Positions 53,546 to 62,906 of a stretch of 64,000 bases of DNA are shown here, one piece after another. Numbering within the stretch: the first letter of the stretch is position 1; each line of letters starts with the position of its first letter. Below the pieces are notes generated by a model. It worked only from the letters and a program-made list of their open reading frames with translations, was not told the DNA's origin and searched no databases. A program made the position numbers and the translations under genes. This stretch comes from CAVVEQ01 sp963804865 (lineage in GTDB: Bacteria; Chloroflexota; Anaerolineae; Anaerolineales; Anaerolineaceae). The DNA is taken from NCBI GenBank assembly GCA_963804865.1, contig CAWDSH010000001.1, positions 1-64,000 of the forward strand, given 5' to 3'.

Positions 53546-53553
53546 CTGTGCCA

Positions 53554-55455
53554 ATGACTAACGATGCTTTTTTAACTTTATTGCGGACCATCAGTGATAT
53601 TCTCACCGCGGGAATTGCCATCACGGCTTTCTCCTTGTTATTATTTTCTGTAACTTTAAACTTGCGAGACCGTGTGGTCCGTTCTTTTTCTTTGATCATG
53701 GTTAGTGTTGTGATAGTGTTTTCAGCTGAAGCATTCGGATCGACTGCGATTGAACCCTGGCAGGTTGAATTGTGGTTAAGGCTACAGTGGATAGGGATCG
53801 TCTTACTTCCCGCGATGTATTTTTCTTTTTCTGATGCAGTACTAGCAACAACCGGGAAACCCAGCCGCTGGAGAAGAAAATGGGCATCATTGGCGGGATA
53901 CATCATTTCTTTTGTCTTTTTGATCCTGATACCCACTGATCTCCTGGTGGGACCGCTTGTACTTGAAGGCCAACCAGCGCCGCATCTTCAGGCAACTTTA
54001 TTTACAGATCTTTTCACCCTCTATTATCTGATCGTGATGGTCATGACCTGGGTTAATTTTATTCGCGCATATCGCAGAACTCTCACGTCAACCAGCCAGC
54101 GGCGCATGGGATATCTACTTATTGGAGGCATGGCACCTGCCATCGGTTCTTATCCATTTTTACTTTTTGGATCAGGCCTGGCATCCATGTATCCATATTT
54201 CTTTTGGATCGTTGTCAGCGTAAGCAATATTTTTGTAGGTGGTTTAATGATAATCATGGCATATGCTGTGTCATTTTTTGGTATGCCTTGGCCGGACCGG
54301 GTTGTTAAGAGCCGGTTACTTCTTTGGATTTTGCGTGGGCCATTTACTGCCAGTGTCGCCCTTGCTCTAACAACCATTGTCCGCCGGGCAGGTTTGATCA
54401 TCGGGCAAACGTATACAGCCTGGGTGCCCATCGTCATGGTTTTGACCGTTGTTTTGCTAGAATACTTTATAACTTTACTGGGTCCATTCTTACAACGCTG
54501 GTTCTTTTATGGAAACGATCAAACTGATCTTGATCTAATCCAAACGATGGAAGATCGCTTATTGACCCGCAGTGATCTTCAGCAATTCATGGAAATGATC
54601 CTGGCGGCTGTCTGTGATCACCTTCAAGTCAAGGGCGCTTTTCTCTTCGCCTATCAAAGAGACAAATTGGATATTGTTGCGAAAGTCGGAAAATTAAAAC
54701 CTCCTGAGCTTGATGAGGAATCTTTGAAATCCACAAGCCAGGGATCAGAAGTTGCCATTAACTTTGTTCAAAACATGGAACAACTGATAATCCCGATTCG
54801 TGATGGGATCGAGGAGGATTTGGATTTCCTGTTTGGATATATGGTTATTTCAGGCAAAGTATATAAAGAATTGGATCAAGATCAAATTTCTGCATTGAAT
54901 GTTCTCATAGACCGTGCCAGATTGGCATTGCAGGATAGATTGACACAGGAACAGGTATTCACCGCTGTTGAATCCTTGACATCAAAAGTTGGTTATATTC
55001 AACAGCTGCGTGCTGCCGGTAGATATGATAGAAATGGGATACTTACTGCCAATCTTGATCTGGTCATGGAAAACATGGATCACTGGGTGAAGGATGCATT
55101 GACGCATTATTGGGGAGGTCCGAGGTTGACAGAAAACCCATTGATACAATTACAGATCGTTCAAAACTACCAGGACGAGCATGATGAAAATCCAGCGAAC
55201 GCTCTAAGAAGTGTTCTTAAAAATGCTGTCGAGACTATGAAACCAGAGGGAGATCGACGGTATACCAGTGAATGGATATTATTTAATATCCTTGAGATGA
55301 AGTTCATGGAAGGCAAAAGGGTTAAAGAAATAGCAAACAAGCTGGCAATTTCAGAAGCTGATCTTTATAGAAAACAGCGTGTGGCGATCAACGAAGTGAG
55401 CAAAGTGCTCTTGGAAATGGAAAGCCAGAATCGTGTTTTCAGATCAGTGGGTTAG
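53554..55455 (+). CDS. Membrane sensor-like protein with a C-terminal HTH
   Basis: A 633-aa protein. The first 320 residues hold about eight to nine membrane helices resembling the N-terminal membrane sensor of some histidine kinases. A GAF-like domain follows at about 335-465 (LLTRSDLQQFMEMILAAVCD, then VKGAFLFAYQRDKLDIVAKV). The C-terminus ends in a helix-turn-helix-like segment (GKRVKEIANKLAISEADLYR). No HisKA or HATPase motif is present. The output could therefore be direct DNA contact or protein binding, an inference. An in-frame GTG at 53548 is an alternative start. Confidence 0.65.
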   Translation: MTNDAFLTLLRTISDILTAGIAITAFSLLLFSVTLNLRDRVVRSFSLIMVSVVIVFSAEAFGSTAIEPWQVELWLRLQWIGIVLLPAMYFSFSDAVLATTGKPSRWRRKWASLAGYIISFVFLILIPTDLLVGPLVLEGQPAPHLQATLFTDLFTLYYLIVMVMTWVNFIRAYRRTLTSTSQRRMGYLLIGGMAPAIGSYPFLLFGSGLASMYPYFFWIVVSVSNIFVGGLMIIMAYAVSFFGMPWPDRVVKSRLLLWILRGPFTASVALALTTIVRRAGLIIGQTYTAWVPIVMVLTVVLLEYFITLLGPFLQRWFFYGNDQTDLDLIQTMEDRLLTRSDLQQFMEMILAAVCDHLQVKGAFLFAYQRDKLDIVAKVGKLKPPELDEESLKSTSQGSEVAINFVQNMEQLIIPIRDGIEEDLDFLFGYMVISGKVYKELDQDQISALNVLIDRARLALQDRLTQEQVFTAVESLTSKVGYIQQLRAAGRYDRNGILTANLDLVMENMDHWVKDALTHYWGGPRLTENPLIQLQIVQNYQDEHDENPANALRSVLKNAVETMKPEGDRRYTSEWILFNILEMKFMEGKRVKEIANKLAISEADLYRKQRVAINEVSKVLLEMESQNRVFRSVG

Positions 55456-55523
55456 GGGTTGAATTTCAGACTATGTTAAGATTAGCGTCAAGAGGAAATT
55501 TGGTGGGGAGTTGAGGAGGATTG

Positions 55524-56468
55524 ATGATGGTAATGAAAGAAAAAAAGCCATTGCATGATGAGATTCCTGATATTGATGAAGGGTGGTGGGCTGCTGTTAT
55601 GGCGGATGAGCACATTTTTGTGCCGACCGAATCTGAAGAGGATGAAAAGTCAATTGAAACAGAATCTCAGATAAAAATAAATTGGCAATACGCGGAACAA
55701 GTTCAAAACAATGACGAGGTTATAGAACTGAAAGTTCAAGGATACAACCGGGGGGGATTATTGGTTCAAGGTGAAAAACTACAGGGTTTCGTCCCTCTTT
55801 CACATCTGGTTAATCTTCCGCCTGGTATCAGCGAGGAAGAAAGGCATAATATTCTAAGTGGATATGTTGGCGCAACCATCTCATTAAAGATAATTGAATA
55901 TGAGCCCACCGCAGAACGGATTGTATTTTCGGAACGTGCTGCCATAGCAGGGAAAGGCAGACGTAAAGAGATATTTGATTCACTCGCCCCCAATCGGGTG
56001 GTGGAGGGATATATCACCAATGTGACGGCATTTGGTGTTTTTGTTGATCTTGGCGGTGTGGAAGGCTTGATCCATGTTTCTGAATTATCATGGGGAAGAG
56101 TGAATCACCCAGAGGATTGTGTAAGAATCGGCGATCAGGTAAAAGTTTTGGTCATGAGCGTCGATGAGATGAACAATCGGATTGCCTTGAGCTTGAAAAG
56201 ATTAACCCCAAATCCTTGGGAGCTGTTATCTGAGCGATATCAACCTGGGGATGTTGTCACCGCGACCGTTACTTCAATTACGAAATTTGGTATTTTTGCG
56301 AAATTACACGAAGGGATTGAAGGATTAATTCATATTTCTTCGATCAAAACCCCGGAGGATCTAATTTTGAGCGAACAATTTTCCGAAGGTCAATCAATAC
56401 ATGTACAAATTCTCCATTTGGAAGTTGAAAGACGTAGATTAGGATTGGGACTGGTGCAGGCCGAATGA
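55524..56468 (+). CDS. Triple S1-domain RNA-binding protein (RpsA-like)
   Basis: A protein of about 314 aa with an acidic N-terminus and three S1 domains at about residues 65-135, 150-220 and 235-305. The second and third are well conserved (GYITNVTAFGVFVDLGGVEG, and TSITKFGIFAKLHEGIEGLI). The first (VQGYNRGGLLVQGEKLQGFV) is S1-like. Short RpsA homologues are widespread in Gram-positives and cyanobacteria; a role in translation is probable but the exact function is open. GGAGGA lies 4 nt before the ATG at 55524. It overlaps ftsK by 4 nt. Confidence 0.88.
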   Translation: MMVMKEKKPLHDEIPDIDEGWWAAVMADEHIFVPTESEEDEKSIETESQIKINWQYAEQVQNNDEVIELKVQGYNRGGLLVQGEKLQGFVPLSHLVNLPPGISEEERHNILSGYVGATISLKIIEYEPTAERIVFSERAAIAGKGRRKEIFDSLAPNRVVEGYITNVTAFGVFVDLGGVEGLIHVSELSWGRVNHPEDCVRIGDQVKVLVMSVDEMNNRIALSLKRLTPNPWELLSERYQPGDVVTATVTSITKFGIFAKLHEGIEGLIHISSIKTPEDLILSEQFSEGQSIHVQILHLEVERRRLGLGLVQAE

Positions 56469-58669
56469 GCAAATCTAGGAATATCAAGGAAAAAATCCAA
56501 AGTATAAATCCCAGAGATAAGGATGCGGTCATTTCCAGGAATGTTGAAGCTTCAATGCAGTCCTTCGATCGCTATGGTTGGGATATACTCGCGGTTTTAC
56601 TTTTTGCAATTGCCTTAGTCAGTTTTTTAGGATTATTGGGATTCACAGAAGGCAGCCTGATAACGCCCTGGATAATCCTTCTAAAAAAGGGATTCGGTTG
56701 GGGTGTTTGGCTTGTGGTTGTTTTTTTGGGGTTGATGGGATTGGCAGCACTTAAGCATCATCATATTCATATACCGGTTCTAAGCATTGGTAAGATTATT
56801 GCTTTGGAGGGTTTGACTTTCACGATCCTGGCTCTTCTGGCTGTGTTCAGTGGAATGTCATTGGATTCCGCAGATGCAGGGTTGTATGGTGGAATTATCG
56901 GCTGGGGTTTGGCAATGATAATCAGTAAAGTTTTCCCCGGTGTATTATGCACATTATTCCTTCTGATACTGGCGGTTGTTTTTTCAATTTATGGATTTGG
57001 ATTATCTGGCAAAGTCTTTAAAAAGATCGAACAATATGCCCGTCAGGATACTTCACAATCTAAAACGAAAGTCTTTTCGACAAGTAATATTTCAAGTGAA
57101 GCTCCAACTATTCAAGCTACTTTACCATCGAAAGTTGATACAAAGATAAAAGATCATCCTGTCCCCTTGCAGCGTGAGCCAGATAAGATAACTAAGGCAA
57201 GAATATTCTCCCGCGATGATCGTCTCCCTCCGTTAAACCTGTTAAAAAATGAACAGATTTCCCAACCTGATAAGGAAGAGATTCAAGAAACCGCAGGCCG
57301 GATAGAGAAATGCCTGTCTGAATTTGGAGTACCAGCGAAAGTGGTCGGATATCGGGTTGGTCCAACCGTGACACAATATGCGGTTGAACCGGGATACCTT
57401 GATAAACCAGGTATGGAAGGGGAGACGATCCAACTGAAAATACGAGTATCCCAGATTTCAAACCTTTCCAAGGACCTTGCACTTGCATTAAGTGCTGAAC
57501 GTTTACGAATTCAGGCTCCAGTCCCAGGGCACTCGTATGTAGGTATAGAAGTACCCAACCAGCTGCATTCTGTCGTGCGATTGCGGGCAATATTGGAATC
57601 CGATGCATTTCTTCGATTAGCCTCGCCTCTTGCCCTGGCATTGGGTCGGGATGTCTCCGGTACACCGGTAGTTGCTGATCTTGCCCGTATGCCTCATATG
57701 TTAATTGCAGGTACGACTGGTTCAGGAAAATCTGTTTGTATTGCAGCCATCACAACCTGCCTGGCGATGAACAACGGACCTTCAGATTTACGAATGGCCA
57801 TGCTTGATCCGAAAATGGTTGAGCTGGTGAGGTTTAATGGATTACCGCATCTGCTGGGAAAAGTGGAAACGGATCCTCAGCGGATGATAGCAATCCTGCA
57901 ATGGATCCTGGCTGAAATGGATAATCGATATCGATTGATGGAAAATGAGCATGCCCGAGATCTCGAATCTTTTAACCGAAAAATGCAGAGGAAAAAACAG
58001 GCTATCCTTCCGCGCATTGTTGTTTTAATTGATGAATTGGCAGATCTGATGATGACCAATCCCGATCAAACGGAATTCAGCCTGGTTCGTCTTGCCCAAA
58101 TGGCGCGTGCGACGGGAATTCACCTGATTTTAGCGACACAGCGGCCCAGTACTAATGTTGTGACCGGTCTGATCAAAGCAAACTTCCCGGCAAGGATCGC
58201 TTTTACAGTCGCATCAGCGGTCGATTCGCGCGTAATTCTGGATACAAATGGCGCCGAGACTCTATTGGGAAAAGGCGATATGCTTTTCTTGAATCCAAAA
58301 TCTGGAAGCCCACAGAGAGCTCAAGGTGTGATAGTAACCGACCAGGAGATAGATAAGGTCATCGGTTTCTGGCAGAAGATGGCACCGGTTGAAGAATCTC
58401 CAGCCCCTTGGGAAGAGATGATCGGGATTCAACAACAAAAGTCAACCAGCGATGATCTAATCGAGCAGGCGATCGATGTCGTTCGGCATGCCAGACATGC
58501 CAGCGCATCACTCTTGCAAAGAAGAATGCGAATAGGATATCCACGTGCAGCGAGGTTGATCGATGAACTTGAAGAGATGGGAATAGTCGGAAGGGCTCAA
58601 GTGGGAGGCAAGGAAAGGGATGTGCTTATTCCTCCTGAAGATGATACAAAATCTGGTGAAGAAGAGTAA
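56465..58669 (+). CDS. ftsK: FtsK/SpoIIIE-type DNA translocase
   Basis: A 734-aa DNA pump that clears chromosome ends from the septum. Four N-terminal membrane helices (about residues 35-170) are followed by a short linker, an alpha-beta translocase and a C-terminal gamma domain. Walker A is GTTGSGKS (416-423) and Walker B is VVLIDELADLMM; LILATQRPSTNVVTGLIKAN is also characteristic. The gamma region ends with RMRIGYPRAARLIDELEEMG, the KOPS/SRS-binding winged helix. The linker is short as in SpoIIIE/SftA proteins. All motifs look intact. Confidence 0.95.
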   Translation: MSKSRNIKEKIQSINPRDKDAVISRNVEASMQSFDRYGWDILAVLLFAIALVSFLGLLGFTEGSLITPWIILLKKGFGWGVWLVVVFLGLMGLAALKHHHIHIPVLSIGKIIALEGLTFTILALLAVFSGMSLDSADAGLYGGIIGWGLAMIISKVFPGVLCTLFLLILAVVFSIYGFGLSGKVFKKIEQYARQDTSQSKTKVFSTSNISSEAPTIQATLPSKVDTKIKDHPVPLQREPDKITKARIFSRDDRLPPLNLLKNEQISQPDKEEIQETAGRIEKCLSEFGVPAKVVGYRVGPTVTQYAVEPGYLDKPGMEGETIQLKIRVSQISNLSKDLALALSAERLRIQAPVPGHSYVGIEVPNQLHSVVRLRAILESDAFLRLASPLALALGRDVSGTPVVADLARMPHMLIAGTTGSGKSVCIAAITTCLAMNNGPSDLRMAMLDPKMVELVRFNGLPHLLGKVETDPQRMIAILQWILAEMDNRYRLMENEHARDLESFNRKMQRKKQAILPRIVVLIDELADLMMTNPDQTEFSLVRLAQMARATGIHLILATQRPSTNVVTGLIKANFPARIAFTVASAVDSRVILDTNGAETLLGKGDMLFLNPKSGSPQRAQGVIVTDQEIDKVIGFWQKMAPVEESPAPWEEMIGIQQQKSTSDDLIEQAIDVVRHARHASASLLQRRMRIGYPRAARLIDELEEMGIVGRAQVGGKERDVLIPPEDDTKSGEEE

Positions 58670-58674
58670 CCCGC

Positions 58675-58703
58675 TTGACAGAACTATACGGGTAAGATAG
58701 CAT
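58675..58703 (+). promoter_or_regulatory. Promoter of the CDP-alcohol phosphotransferase gene
   Basis: TTGACA (58675-58680) and TAGCAT (58698-58703) are exactly 17 bp apart, about 38 nt upstream of the ATG, which is preceded by GAGG. Confidence 0.75.
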
Positions 58704-58741
58704 AAACGCTGTTTATTTTTTGAGGAAAAATCAGGTTATTA

Positions 58742-59365
58742 ATGGATCACCCATCTCAAAAAGAGAGAATGACGTTTGAAGATCGAATGAGGCTCGTCTT
58801 CAAAGATATTATTGGTCAGATAACGGCTTTTCTAATTAAATCCGGGATAAAACCCAATAATATAACAACACTTGGCTTACTAGGGAATATTGGGGCAGCA
58901 ATATTAATTGGATATGGTCATATAACAATTGGTGGACTTTTGGCATTATTCGCAGGCGCGTGCGATTCATTGGATGGGTCACTCGCTCGAGCTCGTGGCG
59001 AAGTGACTGGATGGGGCGCGTTTGTTGATTCCATCACTGATCGATATTCTGAAATGGTATTGCTTTTTGGCCTGCAAATATATTTTATGATTCAGCAGAA
59101 CTGGAGCGCAGTGCTGTTGGTTTACCTGGCAGCAGCTGGTTCGGTGATGGTTTCGTATGTAAAAGCGCGTGCTGAGGGACTGGGATACCAGGCGAAGGTT
59201 GGGATACTAACGCGATTCGAGCGTTACCTGGTTTTAGTACCATGCTTGATATTCAATATTCCAGTTATTGGAATATGGGTGATCGCAATTTTCGCAAATT
59301 TCACTGCATTACAACGTATCTATTTTGTACGTAGACAAGTGAAAATGACAGCCAGTAAAAAATAG
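58742..59365 (+). CDS. CDP-alcohol phosphatidyltransferase (PgsA family)
   Basis: A 207-aa membrane enzyme of the CDP-alcohol phosphotransferase family. The family motif is complete: DSLDGSLARARGEVTGWGAF, then VDSITDRYSE, giving D-G-x2-A-R-x8-G-x3-D-x3-D. Six hydrophobic segments are expected and fit. Products could be phosphatidylglycerol phosphate, phosphatidylinositol phosphate or a similar phospholipid; the sequence alone does not decide, though proximity to lgt fits PG supply. It is followed by lgt after 30 nt. Confidence 0.9.
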   Translation: MDHPSQKERMTFEDRMRLVFKDIIGQITAFLIKSGIKPNNITTLGLLGNIGAAILIGYGHITIGGLLALFAGACDSLDGSLARARGEVTGWGAFVDSITDRYSEMVLLFGLQIYFMIQQNWSAVLLVYLAAAGSVMVSYVKARAEGLGYQAKVGILTRFERYLVLVPCLIFNIPVIGIWVIAIFANFTALQRIYFVRRQVKMTASKK

Positions 59366-59395
59366 AAATATTCAATTCTAAATTCAAGGTGACAA

Positions 59396-60391
59396 ATGGA
59401 AATTCCCCTTCGAGAAGGTATCGCTCTCAATATTTCGTTTCTATATCTAACTGATATATTAGCTATCCTTTTAATGCTCGCCCTTTCGTTTTTTAATCTC
59501 CTCCCAAATTTTAAGATAAAGAATGAATGGATAAGATCAGCTATATATATAGGAATTACTGTGATACTTGCAGCAATTCTACGAATGTTATTCAAAACCA
59601 CACCATTAACCACATTGAACATCCGGTGGTACGGCGTTTTGATCATGCTGGGTGCATTAGCCGCAGCCTGGCTTGCCACCCGCGAAGCGAAAAGAAGAGG
59701 GCTGAATCCTGAATATGTTTGGGATATGCTTCCCTGGTTGTTGGCAGTCGGTGTCATCGGTTCAAGGCTTTGGCACATATTTCTTCCCCCATCTTCGATG
59801 ATCGAGAGGGGAATCACTACACAGTACTACCTGACCCATCCCATGGAGGCGATTGCCATATGGAATGGTGGGGTGGGTATACCGGGAGCCATTCTGGGAG
59901 GAGCTCTGGCATTATTTATTTACTCGAAAGTTAAACACACTGACTTTGCAATGTGGACAGATATTGCTGCACCCGGGATAGCGCTAGCACAAGCCATTGG
60001 TCGCTGGGGTAATTTTCTTAACCAGGAAATCTATGGTGCTCCAACCACACTTCCATGGGGGATACATATTGATCCTGTTTACCGGCTTACGGAATATGCA
60101 GATCAAGCTACTTACCACCCCCTCTTTCTCTATGAATCGATATGGAACCTTCTTAATATGGCCGTCCTGCTGTTCCTCGGAAGACGCTACGGTAAGAAAT
60201 TATTCACCGGAGATATTTTCATCATTTACATTTTGATTTATTCTTTTGGAAGATTCCTTCTTGAATATCTAAGGCTTGATCCTGCACCAGTGGCAGGTAT
60301 CAATGCCAACCAGACATTCATGGCTATCCTCTTCTGTTTTTCGGTCCTTTATCTTCTATGGAAACACATAATTCAAAAAAAGAAAGCTTAG
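59396..60391 (+). CDS. lgt: Prolipoprotein diacylglyceryl transferase
   Basis: A 331-aa polytopic enzyme that attaches diacylglycerol from phosphatidylglycerol to the lipobox cysteine. The core has IRWYGVLIMLGALAAAWLAT, IWNGGVGIPGAILGGALALF and the diagnostic QAIGRWGNFLNQEIYGAPT, and later HPLFLYESIWNLLNMAVLLF and SFGRFLLEYLRLDPAPVAG. An N-terminal extension of about 60 residues with two extra helices is longer than usual. GGTGAC lies just upstream of the ATG. The gene ends at a terminator. Confidence 0.95.
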   Translation: MEIPLREGIALNISFLYLTDILAILLMLALSFFNLLPNFKIKNEWIRSAIYIGITVILAAILRMLFKTTPLTTLNIRWYGVLIMLGALAAAWLATREAKRRGLNPEYVWDMLPWLLAVGVIGSRLWHIFLPPSSMIERGITTQYYLTHPMEAIAIWNGGVGIPGAILGGALALFIYSKVKHTDFAMWTDIAAPGIALAQAIGRWGNFLNQEIYGAPTTLPWGIHIDPVYRLTEYADQATYHPLFLYESIWNLLNMAVLLFLGRRYGKKLFTGDIFIIYILIYSFGRFLLEYLRLDPAPVAGINANQTFMAILFCFSVLYLLWKHIIQKKKA

Positions 60392-60416
60392 TACAAAATT
60401 ATCGAGATTCAAACTC

Positions 60417-60446
60417 AAACACCCACTTTCAAAAAGTGGGTGTTTT
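60417..60446 (+). terminator. Terminator of the phospholipid-lgt operon
   Basis: A 13-bp stem (AAACACCCACTTT-type arm at 60417-60429, complement at 60433-60445) has a 3-nt loop and ends in TTTT. Confidence 0.85.
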
Positions 60447-60535
60447 ATACATGATCCCACCTAACATTTTTGTATATCCTGGATGCAGTGAAACTGTCTA
60501 TAATAAATTGAATATGGTGTTGACTCTTATTAATA

Positions 60536-61471
60536 ATGCTTAAAACTGAACACTTAACCAAGGATTTTGATCAATTTAGGGCAGTGGATGACGTGAACCT
60601 GGATGTCCCGCATGGCCAGGTCCTAGTTCTATTAGGACCAAATGGCGCTGGTAAAACAACCACCGTCCGTATGCTTACCTCCATCCTTCGACCTACAAAA
60701 GGAACTGCCATAGTTGCTGGTTATGATGTGGTGAAAGATCCCCAGAAGGTCCGGGAATCTGTGGGAGTCCTTACCGAACACCATGGACTTTATAATCGGA
60801 TGAATGCGGATGAATACCTGGATTTTTATGCCCGATTATATTTTATGGATCCTTCGCGACGAAAAAGAAGGATTGACCAATTATTAAGCGATTTTGGCCT
60901 TGCCGATGATCGTAAAAAAAGGACGGGTGAATACTCCAAGGGGATGCGTCAGAAATTGGCTCTCGTTAGAGCATTAATTCACGAGCCATCTGTTTTACTG
61001 CTGGATGAACCCACATCCGCCATGGATCCGGAGAGCGCAAGAATGGTCAGGGATGGTATACAGCAGTTACGATCATATGATCGAACCATTCTTCTTTGCA
61101 CCCATAATCTACTGGAAGCGGAAGAGCTTGCGGATCAAATCGCGATTATCCAGCATGGGAAAATAATCATGAATGATTCGCCGCAAAACTTGAAGCGTCG
61201 ATTACTGGGTCCCGTTGAGTATGAAGCCCGACTCGCATTGAGTTTGGATGGATGGAAGATGGAATTCCCCAAAGGCGTGACTCTAACAGGTCGCGGAGAC
61301 CAATGGCTTCGTTTTCAGATCAGTGAGCCAGAAAAAATAAATCCGAATTTGATCAAACGGTTGATTGATGATCGGTTGAAGGTTATTTCTTTTCAAGAGA
61401 TTCCCCGCACTCTGGAATCAGCATATCTGGAAGCTGTTAAATCTGTGAATGTGGATAAAGGGAATGTTTGA
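60536..61471 (+). CDS. ABC transporter ATP-binding protein (exporter type)
   Basis: A 311-aa ATPase of the CcmA/NatA type. Walker A is GPNGAGKTT (residues 34-42), the signature region is EYSKGMRQKLALVRALIHEP, a divergent LSGGQ form, and Walker B is SVLLLDEPTSAMDP; the H-loop is in LCTHNLLEAEELADQ. The C-terminal 90 residues are an accessory region. A possible -10 (TATAAT at 60499-60504) lies upstream; no clear ribosome-binding site is seen. It overlaps the permease gene by 23 nt or starts just before it, so the two form one transporter. Confidence 0.92.
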   Translation: MLKTEHLTKDFDQFRAVDDVNLDVPHGQVLVLLGPNGAGKTTTVRMLTSILRPTKGTAIVAGYDVVKDPQKVRESVGVLTEHHGLYNRMNADEYLDFYARLYFMDPSRRKRRIDQLLSDFGLADDRKKRTGEYSKGMRQKLALVRALIHEPSVLLLDEPTSAMDPESARMVRDGIQQLRSYDRTILLCTHNLLEAEELADQIAIIQHGKIIMNDSPQNLKRRLLGPVEYEARLALSLDGWKMEFPKGVTLTGRGDQWLRFQISEPEKINPNLIKRLIDDRLKVISFQEIPRTLESAYLEAVKSVNVDKGNV

Positions 61472-62891
61472 AGCATTAGCCCCGGCTTTTACCATTGCAA
61501 AAAGGGAAGTCCGCGATCAGATGCGGGATTGGCGGATCATTTTCCCGGTGGTTGTATTAACGATATTTTTCCCATTTTTGATGAATTTCACCGCAGATCA
61601 AATGATGGAATTCGTGAATGAGTACGGTGGGACATTGATCGGTGAGAGATTGGTCCCATTTCTAATGATGATCGTTGGATTCTTTCCCATTTCGGTCTCG
61701 TTGGTCATCGCACTGGAATCATTTGTGGGAGAGAAAGAAAGGGGTTCAATCGAACCTCTACTCTGCACCCCACTAAAGGATTGGCAGCTTTATTTGGGGA
61801 AACTTCTTTCTTCAACTGTACCGCCGATCTTCGGTAGTTTCCTTGGAATGGCTGTATATATTGGCGGGTTGGTAATCACCAAAGTCCCGCTACCTGATCT
61901 GGGCTTGATGATCCTCATTTTTTGCTTGACCATTGTGCAGGCTCTCGTGATGGTCAGTGGAGCTGTGGTGGTTTCGACGCAAGCGACGTCGATTCGATCT
62001 GCAAATTTATTATCCAGTTTCATCATCATACCTATATCGCTGCTAATTCAGGGCGAGAGTGTGGTGATGTTTTGGGGAAATTTCTCAACATTGTGGTGGG
62101 CGGTTTTTGGACTGGTGATGCTTTCAATTTTATTGGTCAGGGTAGGGATTGCCCATTTTCAACGGGAGGAACTTCTGGGACGGGAAATTGATGTTTTGAA
62201 TCTCAAGTGGGCCTGGAAAGTATTCAAGAGCCAGTTCATCGGCGAGGCGAAATCATTCAAATCCTGGTACCAGGTTGAGGTCCGTAGGACTCTCCATAAT
62301 CTACGTTTGCCGATCCTGATAGCTCTGGTTTTTGTGATCGTCTCATTTTTCTTGGGAGTGGATCAGATTCACTCTTTCAATATCCCACTGAGTGAAACGG
62401 GTCTAGCCAATCTTAATGAAAATCTTGATGTCATTTTGAAAGCTTTTCCCGTGGGTGCGCTTTTACCAGTTCTAGGGATTTTTTGGCAAAACTTCAGAGT
62501 ACTTTTACTGGCATTGTTACTGGGAGGTATCAGTTTTGGAATTCTCGGTGTCCTTCCGCTCTTTGCTTCGTTAGGTGTGGTAGGTTACCTGATGAGTCTT
62601 TTATCGGTGAATGGTATCTCATCTGCGACATATCTGATCGGTTTTATCCTTCCACATGGGATTATTGAAATTCCAGCAGCGGTGATCGCTACGGCTGCTG
62701 TCTTGAGAGCAGGAGCGCTTCTGGCTACTCCAGATCCTGCCAACACAATTGGAGAAGTTTGGATTAAGGCTACCGCTGATTGGTTCAAAGTGACATTGGG
62801 GGTGGTAGTTCCCATGCTGCTGTTGGCTGCATGTATAGAGGCTTGGTTTACACCTCGCATAGCGATTTGGCTGCTTTCGATCTTGGGATAA
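61449..62891 (+). CDS. ABC-2-type permease fused to a SpoIIM-like domain
   Basis: A 480-aa membrane protein. The N-terminal part is an ABC-2-type permease (AKREVRDQMRDWRIIFPVVV, then KERGSIEPLLCTPLKDWQLY). From about residue 275 the sequence changes to a SpoIIM/DUF95-like domain: ILPHGIIEIPAAVIATAAVL, preceded by FWQNFRVLLLALLLGGISFG. SpoIIM usually stands alone and, in sporulators, helps peptidoglycan remodelling during engulfment; in other bacteria DUF95 proteins are of unclear function. A fusion with the permease in one polypeptide suggests a linked membrane or wall function. The ATG at 61464 is an alternative start. Confidence 0.8.
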   Translation: MWIKGMFEALAPAFTIAKREVRDQMRDWRIIFPVVVLTIFFPFLMNFTADQMMEFVNEYGGTLIGERLVPFLMMIVGFFPISVSLVIALESFVGEKERGSIEPLLCTPLKDWQLYLGKLLSSTVPPIFGSFLGMAVYIGGLVITKVPLPDLGLMILIFCLTIVQALVMVSGAVVVSTQATSIRSANLLSSFIIIPISLLIQGESVVMFWGNFSTLWWAVFGLVMLSILLVRVGIAHFQREELLGREIDVLNLKWAWKVFKSQFIGEAKSFKSWYQVEVRRTLHNLRLPILIALVFVIVSFFLGVDQIHSFNIPLSETGLANLNENLDVILKAFPVGALLPVLGIFWQNFRVLLLALLLGGISFGILGVLPLFASLGVVGYLMSLLSVNGISSATYLIGFILPHGIIEIPAAVIATAAVLRAGALLATPDPANTIGEVWIKATADWFKVTLGVVVPMLLLAACIEAWFTPRIAIWLLSILG

Positions 62892-62906
62892 GAGAGAGGA
62901 TCACTG

